Shown here: piece by piece, positions 1-9,524 of the stretch
How the letters are laid out: every line of letters begins with the position of its first letter
Position numbering within the stretch: position 1 is the first letter of the stretch
NCBI RefSeq assembly: GCF_041365695.1
Contig: NZ_JBGFSJ010000001.1
Span: 124,001-188,000, forward strand
Reading direction: 5' to 3'
Source: Rhodosalinus sp041365695
GTDB taxonomy: Bacteria > Pseudomonadota > Alphaproteobacteria > Rhodobacterales > Rhodobacteraceae
Length of the DNA: 64,000 nucleotides
Position numbers and translations under genes: made by a program
Notes under the pieces: generated by a model
What the model was told of the DNA's origin: nothing
Seen by the model: the letters and a program-made list of their open reading frames with translations, nothing else
Databases searched by the model: none

Positions 1-7
1 GGTAAGC

Positions 8-619
8 ATGACCGACGCTCTCAAAGAACTCGGCGCCCATGTCGAGGCGAAGCGACCCGACTGCGTGCTGTCCTGGCAAGTGACCCGCGGCGAGCTGACC
101 GTGTCGGTCACGCCGGCGCGCATCGCGGGGCTGGTGGAGTTCCTGAAATCCGACGCGGCCTGCGGCTTTTCCACCCTCGTGGACATCACCGCGGTCGATA
201 GGCCGGAGCGGCCCAAGCGCTTCGACCTCGTCTACCACCTGCTGTCGATGTACCAGAATCACCGCATCCGCTTGCGGGTCCCGGTGAGCGAGGACGACAT
301 GGTGCCCTCGATCACCGACGTGCACCCCTCGGCCGGCTGGTTCGAGCGCGAGGTGTTCGACATGTTTGGCATCCTCTTCTCCGGCCATCCGGACCTGCGC
401 CGCATCCTCACCGATTACGGCTTCCGCGGTCATCCGCTGCGCAAGGATTTCCCGACCACGGGCTATACCGAGGTGCGCTATGACGAGGTGCAGAAGCGCG
501 TGGTCTACGAGCCCGTGAAGCTGGTGCAGGAATACCGGCAGTTCGATTTCATGAGCCCCTGGGAAGGCGCGGATTACATCCTGCCCGGCGACGAGAAGGG
601 TGAGGAGGCCGCGAAATGA
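8..619 (+). CDS. nuoC: NADH-quinone oxidoreductase subunit C (30 kDa)
   Basis: Subunit of the peripheral (hydrophilic) arm of respiratory complex I; with NuoD it forms the module carrying electrons towards the quinone site. The 203 residues match the usual length of a stand-alone NuoC (not the NuoCD fusion of enterobacteria). The 30-kDa signature lies at residues 111-149 and contains WFEREVFDMFGI and then GHPLRKDFP. The ATG at 8 is the first possible start in the window. The stop overlaps the next start as ATGA, so the two genes are probably translationally coupled. nuoA and nuoB would be expected just before the window. Confidence 0.97.
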   Translation: MTDALKELGAHVEAKRPDCVLSWQVTRGELTVSVTPARIAGLVEFLKSDAACGFSTLVDITAVDRPERPKRFDLVYHLLSMYQNHRIRLRVPVSEDDMVPSITDVHPSAGWFEREVFDMFGILFSGHPDLRRILTDYGFRGHPLRKDFPTTGYTEVRYDEVQKRVVYEPVKLVQEYRQFDFMSPWEGADYILPGDEKGEEAAK

Positions 620-813
620 TGGGGCCGATGAACGGCGGCGGCCTGATCGGACTGCTCTTGGTCGCGGTGCTCGTCGTCGTACCCTTCTGGAAGCTGCTGC
701 CGCGGTTCGGGATGCCCGGCTGGCTTGCGCTGGCGGCGCTCGTGCCGCTCGGGGCGGTGGTGCTGCTGTGGGTCATGGCCTTCAGGGACGACGTGTCCGC
801 CAGGCGCGGGTAA
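616..813 (+). CDS. small two-helix membrane protein in the nuo operon
   Basis: 65 residues, starting on the ATGA overlap with nuoC. Two hydrophobic segments (about residues 9-27 and 35-55) separated by a short WKLLPRFGMPGW loop predict a helical hairpin in the inner membrane with a basic C-terminus. I do not recognise a named family. The position matches the unidentified reading frames that interrupt the Paracoccus-type nuo/NQO cluster. A role in complex I assembly or membrane insertion is inference from position only. Confidence 0.7.
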   Translation: MMGPMNGGGLIGLLLVAVLVVVPFWKLLPRFGMPGWLALAALVPLGAVVLLWVMAFRDDVSARRG

Positions 814-823
814 GGCGCGCCGC

Positions 824-1678
824 ATGGCCCAGCCCCTGCTTCTGTTCGGCCTCGGCGCCACGAAGGCTGGCAGCGGCTGGCTTTACCGCTACCTGCGGGG
901 GCACCCGGAGTGCAGGATGAAAAGCGTGAAGGAACTTCACTTCTTCGACACGCTGCAGGCGGGCCGGCGGCCGCGCCGGCTGCGCAAGCTCGACGCGGCG
1001 ATCTCGGCCGAGGCGCGGCGGGCGGATGGCGGGCAGACCCGCGCGCTCCGCCGCGTGAGCGACCTGCAGGAGCTGGCCGAGGTGACCCATGCCGCGACCG
1101 ACGCCGCCTATCTCGATTACCTGATGCGCGGGCGCGGTGAGGCTAAGCTGGTGGGCGACATCACGCCCGCCTACGCGTTGCTGCCCGCCGACTGGCTTCG
1201 GCGCATGCAGGCGCTCAGCCCGGGCACGCGCTTCGTCTACCTGATGCGCGACCCGCTGGCGCGGCTCTGGTCCAACCTGCGCATGGTCGCTCGGCGCGAT
1301 GCCGAGGGCGCGGCGCTCGCCCCGCGCGCCAACCGGCTCATGGCGGAGTGGCTCGACGGCGGGCATCGCGACGTGGCGGCGCGGGGCGACTATGCCGGCG
1401 TCCTGTCGCGCCTCGATGCCGCGCTGGAACCCGCGCGGCTCTTTCTCGGCTTCTTCGAGGAGGTCGTCACCGCGCCCGTGCCCGACGCGCTGTGCCGTTT
1501 CCTCGGCCTGACCCCGCGCCCCGCGGCCGCGACCCCCGTGCACGAGGGCGTGCCCGCGACGCTCGACCCCGACCTGCGCGCCCGCGCGCTCGCGCGCCTC
1601 GCCCCGCAATACGATACCGTTGCGGCCCGCATGGGCCGCCTTCCCGCCAGTTGGGAAGCCAATCTCGAGAGGTCATAG
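824..1678 (+). CDS. PAPS-dependent sulfotransferase family protein
   Basis: 284 residues. The N-terminal GATKAGSGWLYRYL (11-24, Lys14) is the 5'-phosphosulfate-binding loop of sulfotransferases; KELHFF follows at 36-41, and MRDPLARLWSN resembles the 3'-phosphate-binding motif. The fold would transfer sulfate from PAPS to an unknown acceptor, perhaps a glycan, lipid or protein. No signal peptide is visible, so it is probably cytoplasmic. The ATG at 824 lies 10 bases after the previous stop, and the gene ends one base before nuoD begins. The family is not part of complex I; its position is the odd feature. Confidence 0.85.
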   Translation: MAQPLLLFGLGATKAGSGWLYRYLRGHPECRMKSVKELHFFDTLQAGRRPRRLRKLDAAISAEARRADGGQTRALRRVSDLQELAEVTHAATDAAYLDYLMRGRGEAKLVGDITPAYALLPADWLRRMQALSPGTRFVYLMRDPLARLWSNLRMVARRDAEGAALAPRANRLMAEWLDGGHRDVAARGDYAGVLSRLDAALEPARLFLGFFEEVVTAPVPDALCRFLGLTPRPAAATPVHEGVPATLDPDLRARALARLAPQYDTVAARMGRLPASWEANLERS

Positions 1679-1679
1679 A

Positions 1680-2888
1680 ATGGACGGCCAGTTCGACGAC
1701 GTGCTCACCGGCGAGCAACGGATCCGCAACTTCAACATCAATTTCGGGCCCCAGCACCCGGCGGCGCATGGCGTGCTGCGTCTCGTGCTGGAGCTCGACG
1801 GCGAGATCGTGGAGCGGTGCGATCCGCATATCGGGCTGCTGCACCGCGGCACCGAAAAGCTGATGGAAAGCCGGACCTATCTGCAGAACCTGCCCTATTT
1901 CGACCGGCTCGACTATGTCTCGCCGATGAACCAGGAACATGCCTGGTGCCTCGCCATCGAGAAGCTCACCGGCGTGGAGGTGCCGCGCCGGGCGAGCCTG
2001 ATCCGGGTGCTCTACTCCGAGATCGGACGGGTGCTGAACCACCTGCTGAACGTGACGACGCAGGCGATGGACGTGGGCGCGCTCACCCCGCCGCTCTGGG
2101 GGTTCGAGGAGCGCGAGAAGCTGATGGTCTTCTACGAGCGCGCCTGCGGCGCGCGGCTTCACGCCGCCTATTTCCGCCCGGGCGGCGTGCACCAGGATCT
2201 GCCGCCCGCGCTCCTCGACGACATCGAGGCATGGTCCGAGACCTTTCCGGCCGTGCTCGACGACATCGACGGGCTTCTGACGGAGAACCGGATCTTCAAG
2301 CAGCGCAATGTCGATATCGGCGTGGTCAGCGAGCAGGAGATCCTCGACTGGGGCTTCTCGGGGCCGATGGTGCGCGGCTCCGGCCTTGCCTGGGACCTGC
2401 GCCGCGCGCAGCCCTACGAGTGTTACGACGAGTTCGACTTCCAGGTGCCCGTGGGCAAGAACGGGGACTGCTACGACCGCTACCTCGTGCGGATGGCCGA
2501 GATGCGCGAGAGCGTGAAGATCATCCGACAGGCGATCGTGAAGCTGCGCGCGGAACCGGGCGAGGTGATCGCGCGCGGCAAGATCGCGCCGCCCTCGCGC
2601 GGCGACATGAAGACCTCGATGGAGGCGCTGATCCATCACTTCAAGCTCTACACCGAGGGATTCCACGTCCCCGAGGGCGAGGTCTACGCCGCGGTCGAGG
2701 CGCCCAAGGGCGAATTCGGGGTCTACCTGGTGGCTGACGGGACCAACCGGCCCTACCGCGCGAAGCTGCGCGCGCCGGGCTTCCTGCACCTGCAGGCGAT
2801 GGATCACATCTCGCGCGGCCATCAGCTGGCCGATGTGGCGGCGATCATCGGCACGCTCGATGTGGTGTTCGGAGAGATCGACCGCTAA
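1680..2888 (+). CDS. nuoD: NADH-quinone oxidoreductase subunit D (49 kDa)
   Basis: Complex I subunit descended from the NiFe-hydrogenase large subunit; with NuoB it builds the quinone-reduction pocket. 402 residues, normal for the family. GPQHPAAHG (23-31) and HIGLLHRGTEK (50-60) are the conserved quinone-site stretches, and the C-terminus GTLDVVFGEIDR is typical. The ATG at 1680 was chosen because MDGQFDD leads straight into the conserved domain; it follows the sulfotransferase stop by one base. Confidence 0.98.
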   Translation: MDGQFDDVLTGEQRIRNFNINFGPQHPAAHGVLRLVLELDGEIVERCDPHIGLLHRGTEKLMESRTYLQNLPYFDRLDYVSPMNQEHAWCLAIEKLTGVEVPRRASLIRVLYSEIGRVLNHLLNVTTQAMDVGALTPPLWGFEEREKLMVFYERACGARLHAAYFRPGGVHQDLPPALLDDIEAWSETFPAVLDDIDGLLTENRIFKQRNVDIGVVSEQEILDWGFSGPMVRGSGLAWDLRRAQPYECYDEFDFQVPVGKNGDCYDRYLVRMAEMRESVKIIRQAIVKLRAEPGEVIARGKIAPPSRGDMKTSMEALIHHFKLYTEGFHVPEGEVYAAVEAPKGEFGVYLVADGTNRPYRAKLRAPGFLHLQAMDHISRGHQLADVAAIIGTLDVVFGEIDR

Positions 2889-2935
2889 GACGGCGCCCGG
2901 GGGCGACCTCGGAGCAAAGAAGGGGACGGGGAAGA

Positions 2936-3250
2936 ATGACGACGACGACAGAATTGGGCCTGCCCCGCGCCGCCGTGCTCGCGGTCGCCGCGGCCGCTGC
3001 GCTCGCGGGTTGCGCGATGCCGCCGGAGAACGTGAGCGACGCGCAGCTTGCGGATTACGATCTCGCCGTGGCCAGCATCGGCTGTGAGCTGCGTTACGAA
3101 TCCGATTACGCGCCGGTCGAGCTTCAGGCCGGCCTCACCCGCCAGCAGGTTCTCGACATCTCGCAATACCGCCTTGCCAGCGACCAGGCGGTGCGCACGT
3201 CCGAGGGCGGCGTGCGGCTCGTCTCCGGGCCCTGCGCCCCCGCCGCCTGA
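2936..3250 (+). CDS. small lipoprotein in the nuo operon
   Basis: 104 residues with an N-terminal hydrophobic segment ending in the lipobox LAGC (Cys26), predicting cleavage by signal peptidase II and lipid anchoring on the periplasmic side. The mature part is about 79 residues with further cysteines (in GCELRY and near the C-terminus in GPCAP) that could form a disulfide. No family recognised. It lies between nuoD and nuoE in the same direction and is one of four small exported proteins in this cluster. Confidence 0.75.
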   Translation: MTTTTELGLPRAAVLAVAAAAALAGCAMPPENVSDAQLADYDLAVASIGCELRYESDYAPVELQAGLTRQQVLDISQYRLASDQAVRTSEGGVRLVSGPCAPAA

Positions 3251-3272
3251 GCGATCAACCGAGGGAGCGTCC

Positions 3273-4463
3273 ATGCTTCGCCGTCTTCACCACGAACAAC
3301 CGGAGAGTTTCGCCTTCACCCCCGCCAATCTGGAATGGGCGCGGGCGCAAATGACGAAATATCCCGAGGGCCGGCAGGCCAGCGCCATCATCCCGCTTCT
3401 GTGGCGCGCGCAGGAGCAGGAGGGCTGGCTGTCGCGGCCGGCCATCGAATACGTCGCCGACCTGCTGGGCCTGGCGCATATCCGCGCCCTCGAGGTCGCG
3501 ACCTTCTACTTCATGTTCCAGCTCGCGCCGGTGGGCTCGGTCGCGCATGTGCAGGTCTGTGGCACGACCTCCTGCATGATCTGCGGCGCCGAGGACCTGA
3601 TCGGCGTCTGCCGCGAGAAGATCGCCCGGGAACCGCACGAGCTGAGCCCTGACGGCAAGTTCTCGTGGGAGGAGGTCGAGTGCCTCGGCGCGTGTTCGAA
3701 CGCCCCGATGGCGCAGATCGGCAAGGATTATTACGAGGACCTGACCGCCGGGCGGCTGGGCGAGATCCTCGATGCGCTGGCGGCGGGCGAGGTGCCCTTG
3801 CCGGGGCCGCAGCGGGGGCGCTACGCGTCCGAACCCGCGGGCGGGCTGACGAGCCTGCACGCCCATGGCGAGGACCGCCTGCCGCGCAACGCCTCCGTCG
3901 CGCTCGCCGAGGAGCTGGGCGACACCGTGAAGCGGATCGACGGCAGCGAGGTGCCTCTCGTGACCCCGTGGCGCGACCGGTCCGGCAACGACACCGCGCC
4001 CGAGCCCGACCCGCACTCGCCGGTCCTCGCCGAGGAACTGCCCGCCGACGACACCGGGATCGACCGGCGCGAGGCCCCGGTGAAGGGCCGGGGCAAGCCC
4101 GAGAGCGGCGCGCCGGCCCCCGAGGCCAGGCTCGACCCCGACGCGCCGCGGCCCGAACCCGATGCCGCCGATCTGGGCACGCGACCCGAGGGCCTGGAGG
4201 CCCCGCGCGAAGGCGGGCCGGACGACCTGAAGAAGATCAAGGGGATCGGCAAGAAGCTGGAAAAGCTTCTCCACGGTCTGGGCTTTTACCATTTCGACCA
4301 GATCGCTGGCTGGACGGCAAAGGAGATCGCCTGGGTCGACCAGAACCTCGAGGGCTTCAAGGGCCGCGTCACGCGCGACAACTGGGTGGAGCAGGCACGG
4401 GTTCTTTCCGAAGGGGGAGAGACGGATTTCTCGGAGCGTGTTAGTAAGGGTGATGTCTATTGA
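3273..4463 (+). CDS. nuoE: NADH-quinone oxidoreductase subunit E (24 kDa) with long C-terminal extension
   Basis: Carries the 2Fe-2S cluster N1a next to the flavin in the NADH-dehydrogenase module. Cluster ligands are visible as Cys96 and Cys101 (CGTTSC), then Cys137 and Cys141 (CLGAC). 396 residues is more than twice the usual 160-170. After about residue 190 comes an acidic, proline-rich linker and then a helix-hairpin-helix-like domain (about 317-378, DDLKKIKGIGKKLEKLL). The same domain ends the next gene's product (48 of 62 residues identical by hand count). The extension is inferred to be a docking or assembly element. Confidence 0.96.
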   Translation: MLRRLHHEQPESFAFTPANLEWARAQMTKYPEGRQASAIIPLLWRAQEQEGWLSRPAIEYVADLLGLAHIRALEVATFYFMFQLAPVGSVAHVQVCGTTSCMICGAEDLIGVCREKIAREPHELSPDGKFSWEEVECLGACSNAPMAQIGKDYYEDLTAGRLGEILDALAAGEVPLPGPQRGRYASEPAGGLTSLHAHGEDRLPRNASVALAEELGDTVKRIDGSEVPLVTPWRDRSGNDTAPEPDPHSPVLAEELPADDTGIDRREAPVKGRGKPESGAPAPEARLDPDAPRPEPDAADLGTRPEGLEAPREGGPDDLKKIKGIGKKLEKLLHGLGFYHFDQIAGWTAKEIAWVDQNLEGFKGRVTRDNWVEQARVLSEGGETDFSERVSKGDVY

Positions 4464-4500
4464 CGGTGCCTTGCAAACCGACATCTGAGGGGGAATGGGA

Positions 4501-5199
4501 ATGACGACCAGCAGCAAGGACGATACCTGCCTCAAGTTCTGCTGGGGCCTCGCCGCCGTGGCCGGGCTTGGCATGGTGGTGGCGCTGAACGACAGGATGT
4601 GGTTCCTGGTCGCGCTCGTTCTGGGCGGCGCGTTCGGGGCCGGCATGGGCGTCGTGCTTCAACGCAAGGTCTGCGGCATACTCGGCAATCCGCTGGAGGA
4701 CACCACGCTTGGCGAGCTGACCGGGATGGAGCCGCTTCGCCGGGAAAAGCTGGAGGCGCTGGACATGGCCGAGACCGAAGCGCCGGCGCCGCGCCACGTG
4801 CCGCCGGCGTCGTCCGCCCCGGCCTCCGCAACGCCGCCCGCCGCGAAGGCCGCCGCCAGCACCGCCGCGCCGAAATCGGCCGGTCCGGAAGATAGCGCCG
4901 GCAAGACCGGCGCTGCCGCGGCGAAGGAGGCCGCCGGGGCCGGGGGCGGGACGAAGCCGGCGACACTGTCGGCCCCCCGTGGCGGCCAGGCGGACGATCT
5001 GAAGAAGATCAAGGGCGTCGGCCCGAAGCTCGAGACGCTGCTGAACGGCCTCGGCTTTTACCATTTCTACCAGATCGCGGCATGGTCCGAGGACGAGATC
5101 GCCTGGGTCGACGAGAACCTCGAAGGCTTCAAGGGCCGGGTGACCCGTGACGACTGGGTGGCGCAGGCGAAGGACCTGGCCGCCGCAAAGAGCGATTGA
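4501..5199 (+). CDS. membrane protein with C-terminal helix-hairpin-helix domain, partner-like to the NuoE tail
   Basis: 232 residues. Two hydrophobic segments near the N-terminus (about 13-27 and 33-50) predict a membrane hairpin. An Ala/Pro-rich linker follows, then a domain at 165-226 (DDLKKIKGVGPKLETLL, GFKGRVTRDDWV) nearly identical to the NuoE C-terminus. The second ATG (4501) was preferred over 4495 because the GAGGGGG ribosome site ends only one base before 4495. The pairing suggests that this protein ties part of the NADH module to the membrane or acts in assembly; that is inference. Confidence 0.8.
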   Translation: MTTSSKDDTCLKFCWGLAAVAGLGMVVALNDRMWFLVALVLGGAFGAGMGVVLQRKVCGILGNPLEDTTLGELTGMEPLRREKLEALDMAETEAPAPRHVPPASSAPASATPPAAKAAASTAAPKSAGPEDSAGKTGAAAAKEAAGAGGGTKPATLSAPRGGQADDLKKIKGVGPKLETLLNGLGFYHFYQIAAWSEDEIAWVDENLEGFKGRVTRDDWVAQAKDLAAAKSD

Positions 5200-5212
5200 C
5201 CACGGGGGCGCG

Positions 5213-5431
5213 ATGAGCTCGGAGGACCGGCAGCGACGGATCGCACGGCAGGGGCGGATCGCCGCGCTCGTGATCGCCGGCGCCGGTCTCGCCGCGATCC
5301 TCGCGCCCTGGCTCGTGGCGCTTGCAGGTTTGCCTGTGCGCTACGAGATGCTGATCTATTTCGCCTCCATGGGCGCCTTTCTCTGGGCGCTCGTGGTGGC
5401 GGCAAGACTGTGGCGCGCCCGCGACCGATGA
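5213..5431 (+). CDS. DUF5337-like two-helix membrane protein
   Basis: 72 residues: a basic N-terminus (RQRRIARQGR), two transmembrane helices (about 16-38 and 46-64) and a basic tail. From memory it resembles the DUF5337 family found in Rhodobacteraceae nuo clusters; this needs a profile search. It lies between the HhH membrane protein and nuoF with short gaps. Function unknown; a complex I accessory or assembly role is suggested only by its conserved place. Confidence 0.75.
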   Translation: MSSEDRQRRIARQGRIAALVIAGAGLAAILAPWLVALAGLPVRYEMLIYFASMGAFLWALVVAARLWRARDR

Positions 5432-5462
5432 GGACGCGCCCGGAGCTGGGAAGGACTGTTCG

Positions 5463-6754
<1,292 letters not shown>

Positions 6755-6758
<4 letters not shown>

Positions 6759-7096
6759 GAGGGCGGCGGCGCGCGATCATCGCGGCGCTGGCCGCGGCAG
6801 CGACGCTGGCCGCGTGCGGCCAGGGCCAGAGCCGCGTGGCGTTCGACGGCAACATCTATCCCGCCAGCGTCTCGACCATCGGTGGCGAGCGGGAGAAGTT
6901 CACGATCTCGGTGCGCAATGCCGGGCAGGGACTTGCCGGCGCCCGCGAGGCCGGCCGCTACGAGGCGACCGTCTACTGCATCCGCAATTACGGATCCTCG
7001 GCGGTGCGCTGGACGCTCTCGCCCGATGCCGAGGCGTCCGCGCTGCGGATCGAGAATGGCGCGCTCCTTCTTCAGGGAGAGTGCCTGGGCTGGTAG
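6755..7096 (+). CDS. small lipoprotein coupled to nuoF
   Basis: 113 residues starting on an ATGA overlap with the nuoF stop. A basic n-region (RGRRR), an Ala-rich h-region and the lipobox LAAC (Cys21) predict a lipoprotein. The mature part looks like a small beta-rich domain with two cysteines (YCIRN and the C-terminal GECLGW) that may pair. No family recognised. It is the second lipoprotein interleaved with nuo genes. Confidence 0.72.
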
Positions 7097-7220
7097 GACG
7101 GTATGGTCGCCAGAGAGGCGCGGCGGACCCCGTGTTATTGCATGACAGGCGATCATGTGTCGTCTCTTGGGCGACGCGCGGGACCACGATGCATCCCGCG
7201 AACCCGGGGAGAGTTCGACC

Positions 7221-7631
7221 ATGCGAAGACCGATTGCCGCCGCCCTCGCCGCCCTGCTCCTGGCCGGCACCGCCACCGCCTCCGACGCGCGCCCGCCGTT
7301 GCGGGAGGTGAAGGAGATCGATGGCGCCCTCCTGGCCGTGGCCATCGCCGACGAGATCCGCACCCGCTGCGACACCATCGACGCGCGGATGCTTCGGGCG
7401 CTCGCCACGCTGAACCGGCTGGAAAACCGCGCCCGTGACCTCGGCTATACGAAGTCCGAGATCGACGCCTACGTGAACAGCAAGGACGAAAAGGCGCGCA
7501 TCCGCGCCCTCGGCGAGCGCTATGTCCGCCAGCAGGGGGCCGACCCGGAAAGCCTGGCCGATATCTGCGATCTCGGCCGGCGGGAAATCGCCCGGGGCAG
7601 CGCCATCGGCGCGCTGCTGAGAGAGAAGTGA
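7221..7631 (+). CDS. secreted DUF5333-like protein
   Basis: 136 residues with a signal peptide (MRRPIAAALAALLLAGTATA, cleavage likely before SDARP). The helical mature part has two cysteines (RTRCDTID and DICDLGRR). It resembles, from memory, DUF5333, which occurs in the same place in Rhodobacteraceae nuo clusters. The ATG at 7221 gives the complete signal peptide. It is the last plus-strand gene before the antisense interruption. Periplasmic; function unknown. Confidence 0.72.
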   Translation: MRRPIAAALAALLLAGTATASDARPPLREVKEIDGALLAVAIADEIRTRCDTIDARMLRALATLNRLENRARDLGYTKSEIDAYVNSKDEKARIRALGERYVRQQGADPESLADICDLGRREIARGSAIGALLREK

Positions 7632-7957
7632 GGGCGGTGGTTCTCAGGCGGATGCGAGGGGGGTAAAATCCCTCCAGATCAAGGGTGTCGCGGCGGAAGC
7701 TCATGTTTGCGGATCGTAGAGATGTCGCGGTTCGCGACCGTCGTGGCGCAATGGGCGGGACCGGTTTCGCGCGAATCCACGCGACACCCGGGAGCTGAAG
7801 CCCCCGGGCGATCCGCCGAGAGGCCATCGCGCGGTCTCGTTCCGTCGAACGCCGCCCGAGGGGCGGAGGCGACCTTCCTCCCAAAAGCCCTGGAGACGTG
7901 GACCGCTCCCGGCGTGCACGCTGCGCATGTGTGCCCGACACGACAGATCATGCCGGG
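7632..7957 (+). other. gap without a recognisable gene
   Basis: No frame here has convincing protein character: the open frames are rich in Arg, Pro and Ser and look like GC-rich shadows. Visible structure is limited to a short palindrome TTCGCGCGAA (7766-7775) and two CCCGGG copies close together (7787-7792 and 7803-7808) that could pair. No tRNA-like fold seen. It could hold the terminator of the first nuo transcript, but no U-tract hairpin was found. Confidence 0.4.
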
Positions 7958-8161
7958 ATGGCGGCCCTTCCGATCTGCGAGGCGCTTCTGCTGACGATGA
8001 ACGATCGCGACCGGCTTCCCGAGGACGAGATCATGACGGTGCTCCGCGATGCCGCGGCGACCCAAGGGAATGCCTCCGGCCCGGACGCGGAAACGCACAG
8101 GGCGTTGGCGGCGCTCATCGACCGCATCATCGCCGGCGCCAATTCCGTCCGCAGGCCCTGA
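7958..8161 (+). CDS. small hypothetical protein
   Basis: 67 residues, helical and balanced in charge (ALLLTMNDRDRLPEDEIM, then HRALAALIDRIIAGANS). This composition differs from the Arg-rich shadow frames around it, so it may be real. The first ATG (7958) has no strong ribosome site; an internal ATG at 7997 is possible. No family recognised; cytoplasmic if expressed. Confidence 0.45.
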   Translation: MAALPICEALLLTMNDRDRLPEDEIMTVLRDAAATQGNASGPDAETHRALAALIDRIIAGANSVRRP

Positions 8162-8453
8162 GCCCGGGCCAGCCACGGGGCGCGTCGGGATCGCGCCTCG
8201 GAATCCGTCTTCGCCATCGCCCAGCCGCAGGCCGCGGCCCTCGGGACGATCGGGGCATGCAGTCCGGCCCCGGGGACGACGCGCATCCCGGAGGTGCAAC
8301 GCGGGTCTGGCAGGAGAGGCGCCCGACCGTCCCGGCATCGGCCGTCGCCACGGGTGCCGCCCGCCGTTCCCGCAATCACGGGGGGCATCTCCCCTGAAGA
8401 CGGCGCAGAGCGGGGAGGGCGATGCGGGCCTGCGTGCCCTCCCGCCCGGTCTC
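8162..8453. other. intergenic stretch between convergent genes
   Basis: No supported gene on either strand. It separates the plus-strand small protein from the minus-strand metallopeptidase gene that ends at 8454. Open frames here are Arg/Pro/Ser-rich shadows. No clear terminator hairpin with a T-tract was found. Confidence 0.4.
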
Positions 8454-9419
8454 TTACAGTCCGAGCGCCCCTCTGCGCAGCCACTCGTGGACGAAGACGA
8501 GCTTGCGCCAGGCGGCCGACGAAAGCACGAAGGGATAGACATCCGCGAGCCCCATAGAACGGTTGACGTGGTTGATGCCGGCGACGAGGGCGGCCGCGAC
8601 GCGGATGAGGCGGTCGGCATCCGGCTCCGAGTAGGGATCCCAGCCGCGGGCCGGCAGGTCCGGCGACGAGAATCCCGCGGCGGCGACGCTGTCGGTGATG
8701 TCGGTCAGGTGCAGCAGATGCGCGGCGGTTTCGGCCCAGTCCTCGTGGGGATGCGCGGAGGCGTAGGTCGTTATGAAGCGCTCCCGCCAGTCCTGCGGCG
8801 GTCCGTTGCCGTAATGACGCTGCAACGCCGCCTGGTAATCCTCCCGTTCGTCGCCGAAGACGGCGCGGAATGCCTCGAGGAAATCGGCGCGCAGGCTGAG
8901 ACGCCACCAGAGCATGTGCGCGATCTCGTGGCGCATGTGGCCGATCATCGTGCGATACGGCTCCTCCAGCGCCTCGCGGCGGCTGGTGCGCAGGACCTCG
9001 TCCGCCTCGGCCACGCTGATCGTCACGACGCCGTCGACATGGCCCATCGCGACCGGGGTCGGGCCTTCGGCCAGCATGTGAAAGGCCGGGCGCGTTCCCA
9101 CATCCTCGGGGCGGAACCAGTGCCAGCGGCCGAGATTGTCGAGCACCCAACGCTTCGCCGCCTCGGTCTGGGCCCAGTTAGGGATCGCGTCGGGGATCGA
9201 CGTGTCGGGGGCCAGCACCGTCATCGCGCAGGCGCGACAGAAGGCGCCCTGCTCCGGCGCGATCCAGTTGCACCCGATGATCTCGCGGTTCGCGCAGAAG
9301 GGCGGCGCAGCAAGGAACGCGCGCGCCTGCGGATCATATGCGACGGGGGTTCCGTCCGCCGTGGCGAGATTGTCGAACCAGAGCAAGCCTTGTCCGACAG
9401 GGTTGGAAAAAACGCGCAT
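8454..9419 (-). CDS. putative zinc-binding metallopeptidase with N-terminal zinc ribbon
   Basis: 321 residues, no signal peptide. Cys42, Cys50, Cys61 and Cys64 form a zinc-ribbon pattern; HEIAH (164-168) is the HExxH zinc-protease motif, and HEDWAETAAH further on (about 225-234) may supply the third ligand. I believe this is the bacterial 'putative zinc-binding metallopeptidase' family (PF15887, from memory). The start at 9419 is preceded by AAGGAG about 11 bases upstream. It lies on the opposite strand to the surrounding nuo genes and just downstream of the caspase-like gene, which reads the same way. Substrate unknown. Confidence 0.85.
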   Translation of the reverse strand: MRVFSNPVGQGLLWFDNLATADGTPVAYDPQARAFLAAPPFCANREIIGCNWIAPEQGAFCRACAMTVLAPDTSIPDAIPNWAQTEAAKRWVLDNLGRWHWFRPEDVGTRPAFHMLAEGPTPVAMGHVDGVVTISVAEADEVLRTSRREALEEPYRTMIGHMRHEIAHMLWWRLSLRADFLEAFRAVFGDEREDYQAALQRHYGNGPPQDWRERFITTYASAHPHEDWAETAAHLLHLTDITDSVAAAGFSSPDLPARGWDPYSEPDADRLIRVAAALVAGINHVNRSMGLADVYPFVLSSAAWRKLVFVHEWLRRGALGL

Positions 9420-9463
9420 GTGGAAGTTGCTCCTTGGAGGTCCCGGGTCGGGCGATGCCGCTT

Positions 9464-9478
9464 GCCCCCGCAGGGGGC
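9464..9478 (-). repeat. short GC hairpin between the caspase-like and metallopeptidase genes
   Basis: GCCCCC-GCA-GGGGGC is a perfect 6-bp inverted repeat with a 3-base loop, flanked by partly pairing GCCG/CGGC. It lies downstream of the caspase-like stop on the minus strand. No T-tract follows, so it is at best a weak terminator or an mRNA-stabilising structure. Confidence 0.4.
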
Positions 9479-9524
9479 GGCGATCGTGCGGCGCTTGTGC
9501 GGCCGCCTGCGGCACAGTGCCTTG

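Noticed and set aside
7632..8453. Possible tRNA or regulatory RNA in the gap
   Set aside because: No cloverleaf, no T-loop GTTCGA context with pairing arms and no T-tract terminator could be found.
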